Source: Streptomyces piniterrae (GTDB lineage Bacteria > Actinomycetota > Actinomycetes > Streptomycetales > Streptomycetaceae). From it: a DNA stretch of 64,000 nt. A program made the position numbers and the translations under genes. The notes beneath the pieces were generated by a model. The model was not told the DNA's origin. It saw only the letters and a program-made list of their open reading frames with translations, and made no database searches. Shown one piece after another: positions 36,519 to 45,215 of this stretch. The stretch is from contig NZ_SUMB01000004.1 in assembly GCF_005048155.1 (NCBI RefSeq), forward strand, positions 62,001-126,000. The letters run 5' to 3'. Positions within the stretch are counted from its first letter, which is position 1, and each line of letters opens with the position of its first letter.

Positions 36519-36792
36519 GCTGCTACTCCCTCCCTCTGCGGGCCGAACCCCGCTGTTCCCGGGCCCTTCCCTGCCCCGGTCGGCCAACAGGTATTCCCAA
36601 ACGTGTGATCCGATGGGCACGTTCCATAATCAGGGTGATAGTGCCCCGGGTTGGCGGGTGGCTCGCCCCGGCCGTGGGCCTGGTCGTCGCGGCCATCGAG
36701 AAGTTCCTGGTGGTCTCGCTGCACCGAGCCGGGAGCGCGAGCCACAAGCAGGCAGCGCAGTGTGAGCTGATTGAACTGACAGCAGAAAGGAA

Positions 36793-36820
36793 GCGACTGC
36801 CGCCCGCTGGCGGCAGTCGC
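36793..36820 (-). terminator. Terminator of the CHAP-SLT lysin gene
   Basis: Perfect 12-base stem (GCGACTGCCGCC) with a 4-base loop, 28 bases beyond the minus-strand stop and followed on that strand by TTCCTTTCT. From here to 36518 there is only the promoter region of the flavoprotein; no gene seen. Confidence 0.88.
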
Positions 36821-36847
36821 TGTTCCGGCCGGGATGCCTGCTCCGCG

Positions 36848-38605
36848 CTATCCGTAGCCCTTGGGCGGCCTATTGGGGTCGAACTGCTGAACCTTCGAGG
36901 CGAGGTTGGAGCCGTCGGCGGCGACGCCGAGCTTCTTGTGGACCAACCGGATTGCGGCGGCGATCGATGCCACCGGGTCGTAGATGTTCACCGATGTACC
37001 AGCAGCGTGGTACAGGGCGAACGTCTGCGGAATGCACTGCATGACACCTCGGGAGCACTGGAAGGGAGCCAGCGCACCGTCGATCTTCTGCGGCGGCTTA
37101 TTGCGCCGGTAACCGTCACCGAAGTCGTGGACCTCGCTGAAGCCGGCGGGCGTGATGGCGTTGCTGTCCCACAGATTGCAGGCGTTGGGGTTGCCGGACG
37201 ATTCACGCGCGGCGGCGGTCTTGATGCCCCTTATCCAGTTGTTGTTCGCGGGGACTCCGGCCGCCGTGCACGCCGCCGTGATCCAGTCGCCCAGGGCACC
37301 GTCGCTCGTGTGACGTTCGAATGTCACATCGTTCGGGTCGATTTTCTCCGACGTGCTGATGCCCGTGCCGTCCGGCCCGCCCACGGGCATGGACCCCACA
37401 CGCACCTGGAACAGGCCGGAGCGCTCTCCGAGTTCCCTCAGCGACCACTCGCCGGGCGTCCCGGTGGCATCGCTGCCGGTGAGATCCAGCACCGTACGGC
37501 GAAACTCGTCATAGAGAGCCTGTGTGGCGTGCTCGAATATCCCGTTTGGGTCGGCCACGTCCGTGTGCATGACCTTCTCCAGGCCCTCCTGCACCAGAGT
37601 CACATCGGCCTTTGTACTGGCGGCCCCGGCAGGCTGGGCCTCCTCTTCCTGGGCACTGTGCGTTGAGGCCCACGTCACCTGGTTCAGGCCGACCCAAGGC
37701 AGCGCGAGAGTCGGCGTCGAGCCGGATCGTACGTTGAACAGCCCTGACAGCGTGCCCAGTTTGACCAGCGACGTCGTTCCGGGGGCGCCGGTGGCGTCCG
37801 CCCCGGTGTAGCCCAGCTTTTCCTTGCGGAATCTGTCGTAGAGCTTCTGCGTTCCCGCTTCGAAGACGCCGTGCGGGTCGTCCGGTGCGACGCCCATGAC
37901 CTTCTCCAACGCGTCCTGCACCAGCCCCACATCGTCGGCGGGGTCGCTGTTGCCGGGCTGCGCAGCCTGCTCTTCGGCCGCGGAGTGGGTGGCCGCCCAG
38001 ATGAGTTGGTTCGACGACACCCAAGGCAGCGCCGGCTCGGTCGGCGGCATAGGGGACGGAGCAGCTATACCGGATGCGGCAGTAGCCTTGTACGTGAAGC
38101 CGGGCTTGTCCTTCAAACCGGGATCGGCGGTGACGACGCCCTCGGAGAAGGCCGGCAGCCCGTAACCGTAGAGATAACTGTCCCTGCGCCGACGTGTTTT
38201 GGTGTAGACGCCGTTTCCCTCGGCCGAACCACTGGCGTTGGTGTTTCCTTCGATGGTGTACACGTGGTCCGTGTCGTATTTGTAGACGAGACCGACGTGC
38301 GCCCCTCCCCCGGAGCCGAAGAACACCTGCGCCCCGATCGCGGGATAGAACGAGAACCTGCCCCGGTTCTTGTACCAGCTGACGCCGGTCGCGCAGGAGG
38401 CGGTGACCGGAGCCAGGCTCTTCACATCGGCCTCCTGGAAGGCCCAGGACTGGAACGTTTCGCACCATGCCTGGTTCTGTGACCACTCCAGCCCGTGGAC
38501 AGCGGGTGAATACTTCTGGTGGTTGTCGTAATGGCCGTTCGAGAACCGTTCGCGGTACCCCACCTCGGCCTTCTCGACCTGGATGAGGGTGTCTGCCTGA
38601 CTCAT
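36848..38605 (-). CDS. Two-enzyme cell-wall lysin (CHAP amidase/endopeptidase + lytic transglycosylase)
   Basis: 585 residues from the ATG at 38605, with GAAAGGGG upstream. A CHAP domain occupies about 5-145, with catalytic Cys in NQAWCETFQSWAF and His in GAHVGLVYKYD. Residues about 185-400 hold two repeats of about 105 residues, each starting ALPWVxxNQ..WA.THS and ending GLFNVRSG or GLFQVRVG. These look like peptidoglycan-binding modules. The C-terminal SLT-type domain has the catalytic Glu in AAARESSGNPNACN and RGVMQCIPQTFALYHAAG. There is no signal peptide, so release needs lysis, a holin or another exporter. The layout resembles phage or tailocin endolysins, yet no phage genes are nearby. 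Confidence 0.9.
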   Translation of the reverse strand: MSQADTLIQVEKAEVGYRERFSNGHYDNHQKYSPAVHGLEWSQNQAWCETFQSWAFQEADVKSLAPVTASCATGVSWYKNRGRFSFYPAIGAQVFFGSGGGAHVGLVYKYDTDHVYTIEGNTNASGSAEGNGVYTKTRRRRDSYLYGYGLPAFSEGVVTADPGLKDKPGFTYKATAASGIAAPSPMPPTEPALPWVSSNQLIWAATHSAAEEQAAQPGNSDPADDVGLVQDALEKVMGVAPDDPHGVFEAGTQKLYDRFRKEKLGYTGADATGAPGTTSLVKLGTLSGLFNVRSGSTPTLALPWVGLNQVTWASTHSAQEEEAQPAGAASTKADVTLVQEGLEKVMHTDVADPNGIFEHATQALYDEFRRTVLDLTGSDATGTPGEWSLRELGERSGLFQVRVGSMPVGGPDGTGISTSEKIDPNDVTFERHTSDGALGDWITAACTAAGVPANNNWIRGIKTAAARESSGNPNACNLWDSNAITPAGFSEVHDFGDGYRRNKPPQKIDGALAPFQCSRGVMQCIPQTFALYHAAGTSVNIYDPVASIAAAIRLVHKKLGVAADGSNLASKVQQFDPNRPPKGYG

Positions 38606-38984
38606 GTGCGCCCCTTTCTCGCACTCCCGAAATCCCCAAGTCCGCAATCCAAAGATCAAGATCAAAGGCCAATGGTCAAAGGTCAAAAATAGAAGGCTTT
38701 AGGAAGCGGAGAGGAGATCGCCTCGGTAGCCATGGGGAGGGCATATGGGCCACGGGAATGTCATGAGGGGAGCCCCTGGCAGCGCGCCTGAACCAGGCTA
38801 ACGCCGCTGGTGTAACGCTGCATCTTGAACTTGCGGACGGGGCGTGCTCCTGCATGTGCCGTGCGTGGCCGGTCGGGCTTGGGCTCCCGACGCCAAGGGC
38901 AGCAGGATGGAACCGAATCCACTCGCGGCCCGTACCCCTAATGGGCTCCCGGCCTCCCCTCATGATTTGAAGCAGCTGCAGAAG
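38606..38984 (-). promoter_or_regulatory. Intergenic region with repeated TTTGAYC elements before the lysin gene
   Basis: No gene recognised in these 379 bases. Between 38653 and 38685 the minus strand carries closely spaced TTTGACC, TTTGACC, TTTGATC and TTGATC motifs about 10 bases apart, 50-80 bases upstream of the lysin start. This AT-richer patch is the probable promoter/operator. The remainder looks non-coding. Confidence 0.4.
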
Positions 38985-39884
38985 TTACCCGTCCAGTTGC
39001 CGGGGCGGCTCGGCGCGGGCTGCCTCGGGTTTCTGCTGATCGGCGACTTGGTCGGCCAGCAGGCGTAGCGCGTCGGTCGAGGCGGCGTCGTTGGGTGTGT
39101 AGACCTCGAGCCGATGGTCGGGGCTCTCGGGCTGGAGCCACACCTGATAGTCGATGTCGACGTCGCCGACGGTCGGGTGTTGCAGGTGCATGGTGCCCAC
39201 GGTGCAGTCCGCGACGTCGCCGTTGGCCCACAGTTTGGCGAAGTCCCGGCTGCGCATGGCGAGTTCGCCGATCAGTTCGGCCAGCCGGGCGTCGGTGGGG
39301 TACCGGCCCGCGGTGAGCCGCAGATAGGCGACGTGGATTCGGGCGAGTTCGGCCCAGTTGCGGTGAAGGTCTTGGGTGAGGGGGTCGAGGAAGAACATCC
39401 GGGGGATGGACGGCCGTCGCGCCGGGTCGTGGGGCGCTGTGAAGTCGATGTGCTCGGCGACGAGGGCATGTCCGGTGCGGTTCCAGGCCAGTACGTCGCC
39501 GCGGCGGCCGAGCACGACGGCCGGCGTGCGGTCTCCCAGGGATGCCAGGAGCGAGAGCACCCGTTGATGCGGCCGTTCCGGGCGGGGGCGGACCAGGTGT
39601 GAGGTGGTGGGCTGACGGGCCAGGTTGTGCAGGTGGACCGTCTCGGCCGGATCGAGCTGGAGCACGCCTGCGAGCGCGTCGAGGACCTGTTGGGAGGCGG
39701 TGCCGGCTTGGCCTTGCTCCAGTCGCGTGTAGTAGCCGGCGCTCACGCCGGCGAGCTGGGCGAGCTCCTCGCGGCGCAGCCCCGGTACCCGGCGGGTGGT
39801 GCCGTAGGTGCGCAGTCCGACGTCGGCAGGCGTGATCCGATTGCGGCGGGTCTTGAGATAGGCCCCGAGGCTCTCCAGTTCCAT
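38985..39884 (-). CDS. XRE-family regulator with MmyB-like ligand domain
   Basis: 299 residues from the ATG at 39884; no ribosome site is visible, so it may be leaderless. The HTH spans about 8-75 (LGAYLKTRRNRITP, REELAQLAGVSAGYYTRLEQG). The C-terminal MmyB-like domain includes VLAWNRTGHALV and LDPLTQDLHRNWAELARIHVAYLRL, then SRDFAKLWANGDV. Proteins of this type often control an adjacent efflux or reductase gene. Here it is divergent from an MFS exporter only 103 bases away. Confidence 0.92.
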   Translation of the reverse strand: MELESLGAYLKTRRNRITPADVGLRTYGTTRRVPGLRREELAQLAGVSAGYYTRLEQGQAGTASQQVLDALAGVLQLDPAETVHLHNLARQPTTSHLVRPRPERPHQRVLSLLASLGDRTPAVVLGRRGDVLAWNRTGHALVAEHIDFTAPHDPARRPSIPRMFFLDPLTQDLHRNWAELARIHVAYLRLTAGRYPTDARLAELIGELAMRSRDFAKLWANGDVADCTVGTMHLQHPTVGDVDIDYQVWLQPESPDHRLEVYTPNDAASTDALRLLADQVADQQKPEAARAEPPRQLDG

Positions 39885-39987
39885 GACTGCGAGCGTAGGT
39901 GCCGTGGTCGGTTTCCGGGTGTCCCTGCGAGGTGTACCCATGACGCGGGGATGGTTGCCGGGCGGATGGCATCGCACCGTCGGATGC

Positions 39988-41589
39988 ATGAATGCACAGC
40001 GTGTTCCCCACACACAAGCACAAGCAAAGGCACATGCATCGCGTGTTTCTCCTTCGCCTGGTCTGCGGGCGTGGCTCGGCCTGCTGGTGGTGCTCGGTCC
40101 GGTACTGCTGGTCGCGATGGATGGCTCGGTCCTGTTTTTGGCGATGCCCCAGATCTCCCAGGCGTTGTCGCCGACAGCCGATCAGGCGTTGTGGATCCTG
40201 GATGCCTACGGATTCGCCGTCGGGTCCCTGCTCATCGCGTTCGGGAACATCGGCGACCGGTATGGGCGGCTGAAGCTTTTGATGACCGGTACGGCGGTGT
40301 TCGGCGCGGCCTCGGCAGGAGCGGCGTTCGCCCCCGGTCCGGAACTGCTGATCGCCTGCCGGGCGTTGATGGGTGTGGCGGGTGCCACGCTGCTGCCGTC
40401 GGCGCTGGCGGTTCTCAGTGAGCTGTTCGCCGACCCGCGCCGGCGGGCGAAGGCGATCGGGATCTTCGCAGCCACCTTTGCCGCCGGCTTCGCGCTCGGC
40501 CCGGTTGTCGGCGGACGGCTGCTGAGCAGCTTGTGGTGGGGCTCGGTCTTCCTGATCAACCTCCCCGTCGTCGTACTCTTCTTGGTGCTGGCCCCGGTCC
40601 TGCTCCGTGAGGTACGTGCCGCACGGGCGGGCCGCATCGACGTCCTGAGTGTTCTGCTCTCCGCCGCAGGCATCCTGCTCACCGTCTATGCGATCAAGCG
40701 CGCTGCGGCGGAGGGGCTGACGGCGACCCCGGTGGCCACAGGGATCGTCGGCATCGTCGCACTGGGCTGGTTCGCCCGGCGGCAACTGCGCCTGGAACAC
40801 CCGCTGATCGACTTCAGCCTCTTCCGCGACCGGGTGTTCACGATCGCGGCCATCACCGGGCTGCTACCTCTGGCCGCATGGTCGGCGATGGCCTACCTCG
40901 GCGGTATCTACCTCCAGTCCGTCCTTGGACTGGAGGTCCTGGACGCGGCTCTCGTCGCGCTCCCGGGCGCGGCCGTGCTCACCGTCACCTGCATCGTCAC
41001 ACCGGCACTGGTCGCGCGTACCGGTACTCGGACGGCGCTCATCAGCTGCCACTTCCTCATCGCCGCAGGTCTGCTTCTGCTGCTGGTCACCCGCGTCTCC
41101 GGTGGTATCGGCTGGTACGTGGCATCCACCGTCATCGCTGGACTCGGCTACGGCATCTCCTTCAGCGTGGTCGCCGACACCGCCGTGGCCGCGGTTCCCG
41201 CAGAACGCGCCGGGTCCGCGGCAGCGATCGCCGAGACCAGCAACGAGATCGGCAACGCCCTCGGTATCGCGCTCCTCGGCTCGCTGGCCGCCCTGGTCTT
41301 CCGGCTCCAGGGGCCCGGCATCGCCGGTACCCTCGACGAAACATTGCAGGTCCCCGGCCTCACGGCCACGGTCATCGACGATGCGAAGTCGGCCTTCGTC
41401 ACCGCTCTGCACATCGCCGCCGCTATCGCGGGCCTCCTCCACGCCGCACTCGGCGTCTTCGCCCTGCGGCACCTGCCCGCGCCCGGTAGGCGCAGGCGAG
41501 GTGGTGCTGGAGGCGGGCATGGCGGAACTGGTAGACGGCACCGGCCTGGCGGAGCACACCCCGCTGGTAGGCGTCTTCGAGGAAGGTGA
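39988..41589 (+). CDS. DHA2-type MFS drug exporter (14 TM)
   Basis: 533 residues from the ATG at 39988; no ribosome site, so possibly leaderless. Fourteen hydrophobic segments. The first loop motif is GNIGDRYGRLKLLM, and motif C is FAAGFALGPVVGG in segment 5, as in drug/proton antiporters of the QacA/EmrB group. The last 40 residues (Arg/Gly-rich) are out of character and lie in the 167-base antisense overlap with the convergent NACHT gene. The ancestral stop was probably near 41490. The divergent XRE regulator likely controls it. Confidence 0.9.
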   Translation: MNAQRVPHTQAQAKAHASRVSPSPGLRAWLGLLVVLGPVLLVAMDGSVLFLAMPQISQALSPTADQALWILDAYGFAVGSLLIAFGNIGDRYGRLKLLMTGTAVFGAASAGAAFAPGPELLIACRALMGVAGATLLPSALAVLSELFADPRRRAKAIGIFAATFAAGFALGPVVGGRLLSSLWWGSVFLINLPVVVLFLVLAPVLLREVRAARAGRIDVLSVLLSAAGILLTVYAIKRAAAEGLTATPVATGIVGIVALGWFARRQLRLEHPLIDFSLFRDRVFTIAAITGLLPLAAWSAMAYLGGIYLQSVLGLEVLDAALVALPGAAVLTVTCIVTPALVARTGTRTALISCHFLIAAGLLLLLVTRVSGGIGWYVASTVIAGLGYGISFSVVADTAVAAVPAERAGSAAAIAETSNEIGNALGIALLGSLAALVFRLQGPGIAGTLDETLQVPGLTATVIDDAKSAFVTALHIAAAIAGLLHAALGVFALRHLPAPGRRRRGGAGGGHGGTGRRHRPGGAHPAGRRLRGR

Positions 41590-43873
41590 CGACGGTCCAG
41601 GGCAGCCGGCCGGTCAGCGGCAGCCAGATCCGGGCGAAGACCGCCCACTGGCCCCAGGCGGTCAGGCTGAGGGCGTAGCCGAGGGCGCCGCCGAGTCCGC
41701 TGATGGCGCCGAGTTTGAGCGAGGCCGTGAGATTCCAGACGAGTGGGCCCAGGACCGCCGGCACATGCCGGATCACCACCCCGGATCCAAAGCCGACCAG
41801 GAGTCCGAAGGCGGGTGCCCAAACGAGGAATTGGGTGGCGACTGTGCGCCAGTTCGTGCGCAGCAGGCCGACCGGATTGACGGCGGATCGGATGTCGAGA
41901 GGGGTTTCGAGGAGAGTGAGGAGGCCGAAGGCGGGGCCGGCTCCCAGCGCGAACACGAGTCCGTAGATGATGCCGTCGTCGAGGCCGATGACCAGGGAGG
42001 TCGGGAGGCTGAGGTGGAAGAAGACGCCGTTGAGCACGCCACGTGCGAAGCCGTAGCCGACGCCGAAGATGAACCCGCACAGCAACCCGAGCCCCAGTCG
42101 GGCCAGGGCTCTCCGTCTGGTCTTCCCTTCCTTGCCGAACGTCCGCTCCTTAGCGAGTGTCCGCTCCTTACCGAATGTCCGCGCGTCCCTGCCGGACAGC
42201 CGCATGTCCCTGCCGGTCAGGCGCATGCGCACGCCGGACGGCTGCACCGGCGCGTCCTTGGCCGCCACCAGGAACCAGTACGCGATCCCGAAGATGAGTC
42301 CGGAGAGGAGTCCGGCCACCATCCCGTCCGCGAGCTGGAATTCGAGCGAGTCGAAGAGGCTGCCCACGACACAGTCGACGAGCCCGATGGTCAGACTGAT
42401 CGCCAGCGCGGTCACCAGCGTGCGTGTGGTGCGACGAAGCCCGCACCCCAGCCGCCACCACTCCAGGTTGGGGGTGTCGAGCCGGGTCAGGTGGTGGGCG
42501 AGGTACCCGAGCCAGTACTGGGCGCGTTCCGGGTCGTAGGTGCGGCGCGGCCTGCTGCCCGGACGGTGCTCGGGCCGAGGGCGGTAGACCGTGGCGGTGA
42601 AGTTGTCGAGGAGGTGGTCCTCCAGCTTCTCGGCGCTGCCGAATCGCCCGGTGTCCAGGAGCGAGGCCGGGTCGTTGTCGGGGGTGTCGCTGTAGACGGC
42701 GCGGGCCAGCGTGACCATCAGCGGAGTGGTCAGCACCGCAGCGAGGTTGGCAGCGCCCTGGCTGTGCGGCCGCTCGCGCAGCTCGCGCAGCACCGGGTCC
42801 CAGGCGGTCGCCGCCAGGCCACCGCCGCGAGCCTTGCGCGTGGTGCGCGGCAGGTAGTCGGCCAGGTCGCCCAGGGTGAGATCGGTCAGATCCACCGCGG
42901 CGGCGGAGGTGAGCACATCAGTCTCCGCCACGGCCGCGGCGTACTCGGACGGACGGCTCGTCAGCAGCAGTGGCATAGAGGTGGCGTTGAGTGCCTCCAG
43001 CGCGGGACGGCGCAGACCGCTGGCGATCTCGTCGAAGCCGTCCAGTACGGGGAGCACTCGACCGGTCTCGACGAGTACGGCGGCCAAGCTCGACCCGCCG
43101 GGCCCCGGGACGGCAAGACCGGGGTGGTCGCGCGTCAGTTGCGCGGTCAGCCAGTCCCGGAAGGTGATGGCAGTGGGATCCCACGAGCCGATGCTGAAGA
43201 TCACCGGTACGGCTTCGGCGCGGGCCCTCGACTTGAGGTGGTCGAGAACGAACCGCACGGCGAGAATCGTCTTCCCCGAGCCGGACCGGCCCAGCACCAC
43301 CAGCCGTCCGGACGGGATCCGTCGGTACACGCCCACGATCTCGTCCAGTCGCCCACTCAGGTCCAGCGGGCCGGGCGTAGCGCCGGCGGGCAGCCGACGG
43401 ATGTTGGCCCAGTGGTCGATCAGCTCCTCGGGAGCTGGCCGCCAGCGCACCGGCAGCGGGTAGGGATCGTGGACCTGCCGTTGCTCCTCCTCGCGCTGCC
43501 AGCGGGCAGCCACCGCCTGCGCGAGCTGCTCGGCGACGTCGGCCAGGGTTTCGTGCAACGCCGAGCCCGGCTGCCCCGGCGCCGGTTCGACACGGCCGGC
43601 TGAGTCGTCCGGGTGGACGGCTGAGTCGTCCGGCTGGTTCCCCTCCCCGGTCCGGCGGATGGCCGCCGCCAACAGTTCCTCGCGTTCCTCGGGGCTCAGC
43701 CCGAGGGCGTCGGCCAGCAGCCGCACGGTGGTCACCCTGGGGTCGGCGCGCTCGCCGGTCTCCAACCCGCGGATGGTGCGTACGCCCACTCCTGCGCGCT
43801 CTGCCAGGGCCTCCTGAGTCATCTCCGCGTTGTGCCGCAGTTGCCTTAACAGCACATTGAACTCACCGGTCAC
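41423..43873 (-). CDS. HTH-NACHT STAND NTPase with C-terminal membrane helices
   Basis: 816 residues from a GTG at 43873. An XRE-type HTH (MTQEALAERAGVGVRTIRGLETGER) occupies the first 75 residues. The NACHT domain follows, with Walker A VLGRSGSGKT near residue 195 and Walker B VLPVLDGFDEI. From about residue 480, 8 or so hydrophobic segments appear, interrupted by an Arg/Lys-rich tract with repeated TFGKE/TLAKE units. Instead of a repeat sensor the protein has a membrane domain. Related actinomycete STAND proteins are of unknown function; NACHT proteins also include anti-phage sensors. Translation of an 8-codon uORF overlaps its start. Confidence 0.88.
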   Translation of the reverse strand: MTGEFNVLLRQLRHNAEMTQEALAERAGVGVRTIRGLETGERADPRVTTVRLLADALGLSPEEREELLAAAIRRTGEGNQPDDSAVHPDDSAGRVEPAPGQPGSALHETLADVAEQLAQAVAARWQREEEQRQVHDPYPLPVRWRPAPEELIDHWANIRRLPAGATPGPLDLSGRLDEIVGVYRRIPSGRLVVLGRSGSGKTILAVRFVLDHLKSRARAEAVPVIFSIGSWDPTAITFRDWLTAQLTRDHPGLAVPGPGGSSLAAVLVETGRVLPVLDGFDEIASGLRRPALEALNATSMPLLLTSRPSEYAAAVAETDVLTSAAAVDLTDLTLGDLADYLPRTTRKARGGGLAATAWDPVLRELRERPHSQGAANLAAVLTTPLMVTLARAVYSDTPDNDPASLLDTGRFGSAEKLEDHLLDNFTATVYRPRPEHRPGSRPRRTYDPERAQYWLGYLAHHLTRLDTPNLEWWRLGCGLRRTTRTLVTALAISLTIGLVDCVVGSLFDSLEFQLADGMVAGLLSGLIFGIAYWFLVAAKDAPVQPSGVRMRLTGRDMRLSGRDARTFGKERTLAKERTFGKEGKTRRRALARLGLGLLCGFIFGVGYGFARGVLNGVFFHLSLPTSLVIGLDDGIIYGLVFALGAGPAFGLLTLLETPLDIRSAVNPVGLLRTNWRTVATQFLVWAPAFGLLVGFGSGVVIRHVPAVLGPLVWNLTASLKLGAISGLGGALGYALSLTAWGQWAVFARIWLPLTGRLPWTVVTFLEDAYQRGVLRQAGAVYQFRHARLQHHLACAYRARAGAAGRRRRVRRGGGPR

Positions 43874-43896
43874 AGGTCACGGCCTTCCCCCGCCAT
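43870..43896 (-). CDS. 8-codon upstream ORF overlapping the NACHT start
   Basis: ATG at 43896 is preceded by GGAAAGACAC. It encodes MAGEGRDL, and its TGA overlaps the NACHT GTG (GTGA). The NACHT start has only a weak site of its own, so the mini-ORF may control entry. Confidence 0.4.
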   Translation of the reverse strand: MAGEGRDL

Positions 43897-43944
43897 GTGT
43901 CTTTCCAGGCTCTTCCAGGTTCTTTCCCAGGTGTCTTTCCCCAG
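43897..43944 (-). repeat. Four imperfect purine-rich repeats in the NACHT leader
   Basis: On the minus strand the units read CCTGGGGAAAGACAC, CTGGGAAAGAAC, CTGGAAGAGC and CTGGAAAGACAC, 10-14 bases each, directly before the upstream ORF. Each unit resembles a ribosome site and may act in translation control. Confidence 0.6.
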
Positions 43945-44069
43945 GTGAGGGACTCTAGCGCGGCCACCGGCCGGATACGGCCGGTCTGCTGGCCTGTCCG
44001 TTGACCAGTGCCGGGGCCAGCGTCGACGGCATCCACTCAGACCGAACCGCCCAGTGCCAGGGAGCCGCG

Positions 44070-45215
44070 ATGCCGACGACCGCAACCACCCGCCAATCGA
44101 CCGCAACCACGCTCACGCATCAGGAGCACGAGGTGCTCTCCGCGGTCGGCTGTGGCCTGACGGACGCCGAGATCGCCGCCGCTCTCGCCATCCCCGAGGA
44201 CGCTGTGGCCCGTCACCTCGCGCGGGTCCTCGGCAAACTCGCCCTCCGCGACCGAGCCGCCGCCATCGTCCACGCCTTCGACTGTGGCCTTGTCGCCCCG
44301 AGCCACGGACCTCAGAGACAGGCGGCAAGCCGCAGGCAGGCGACAGGACACAGCGGGCAGGCGGCAGGTCACAGGCAGACGGCAGGCCACAGGCAGGCGA
44401 CAAGCCCGGTACCGCGGGCCGTCGTCCGCCGGGCGTGCGCACCCCAGTTGCGGATCTCCGTACTCGGACCTCTGCAGGCATGGCTCGACGGACAGCCCGT
44501 GGACCTGGGGCACCTCCGTCAGCAAGCCGTGCTGGCAACGCTGGTGCTGTGTCCGGACCGGACGGTCAGCCAGCAGGAAGTGCTCGACGGAGTGTGGGGG
44601 ATGGAGCCGCCGATGACGAATGTGGTGCCGGTGTACATCTACCGACTCCGCAGGATCCTGCGGACCGGGAACGGTCCGCACCCGGTGATCCAGCGGGACC
44701 GGTGTGGCTACCGGCTGGCTCCCGGCTCGGTCGAGGTGGACGTGACACACATGGAGGAACTGGCCACCGCGGCCGGGGCGGCTGAGAGGGCCGGCGAACT
44801 GGCCGAGGCGGTCCGCGTCTGCTCCCAGGCTCTGGACCTGTTCCGCGGGGAGTTCCTGTCCGGCCTGCCCGGACCGTTCGCCGAGTCGGAGCGGCTGCGG
44901 CTCACCGAGCGCAGGCTCGCCCTCGTACAGCGGAAGCTGGACTGGCAGCTGCGGCTGGGCCGGCACGCCGAGGTGGTCGCCGAGCTGTGGGCCTTGGCCG
45001 CGGCGCAGCCGCTGAACGAGCCGGTCGCGGCGATGCTCATGCGGGCGCTGTACCGGAGCGACCGACAGGCCGACGCGTTGACCGTGTTCGACCGCACCCG
45101 CCGCCGCCTGGCCGACGACCTGGGGGTGCCTCCGGGGCAAATGCTGCGGCAGACGCACCAGATGATCCTGCGCGGGCACGACGCCGCGCCCGGCCTCGCC
45201 CGCACCAGGTCGTGA
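44070..45215 (+). CDS. SARP/BTAD regulator with extra N-terminal LuxR-type HTH
   Basis: 381 residues from the ATG at 44070 (GGGAGCC upstream). Residues about 12-72 are a LuxR-type HTH (LTHQEHEVLSAVGCGLTDAEIAAAL ... ARHLARVLGKLALRDR). A linker of repeated GHRQ/GHSGQ units follows (about 80-115). The OmpR-type DNA-binding domain starts at LRISVLGPLQAWLDGQPVDLG and includes VYIYRLRRIL. The BTAD domain occupies the last 160 residues (AAEAVRVCSQALDLFRGEFL, ALYRSDRQADALTVFDRTRRRLADDLGV). Two different DNA-binding domains in one SARP is unusual. SARPs activate biosynthetic clusters. Its stop overlaps the DUF6585 gene. Confidence 0.88.
   Translation: MPTTATTRQSTATTLTHQEHEVLSAVGCGLTDAEIAAALAIPEDAVARHLARVLGKLALRDRAAAIVHAFDCGLVAPSHGPQRQAASRRQATGHSGQAAGHRQTAGHRQATSPVPRAVVRRACAPQLRISVLGPLQAWLDGQPVDLGHLRQQAVLATLVLCPDRTVSQQEVLDGVWGMEPPMTNVVPVYIYRLRRILRTGNGPHPVIQRDRCGYRLAPGSVEVDVTHMEELATAAGAAERAGELAEAVRVCSQALDLFRGEFLSGLPGPFAESERLRLTERRLALVQRKLDWQLRLGRHAEVVAELWALAAAQPLNEPVAAMLMRALYRSDRQADALTVFDRTRRRLADDLGVPPGQMLRQTHQMILRGHDAAPGLARTRS

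Noticed and set aside
36848..38605. Prophage carrying the CHAP-SLT lysin
   Set aside because: No capsid, tail, portal, integrase or holin gene is within range, and neighbours are ordinary accessory genes.
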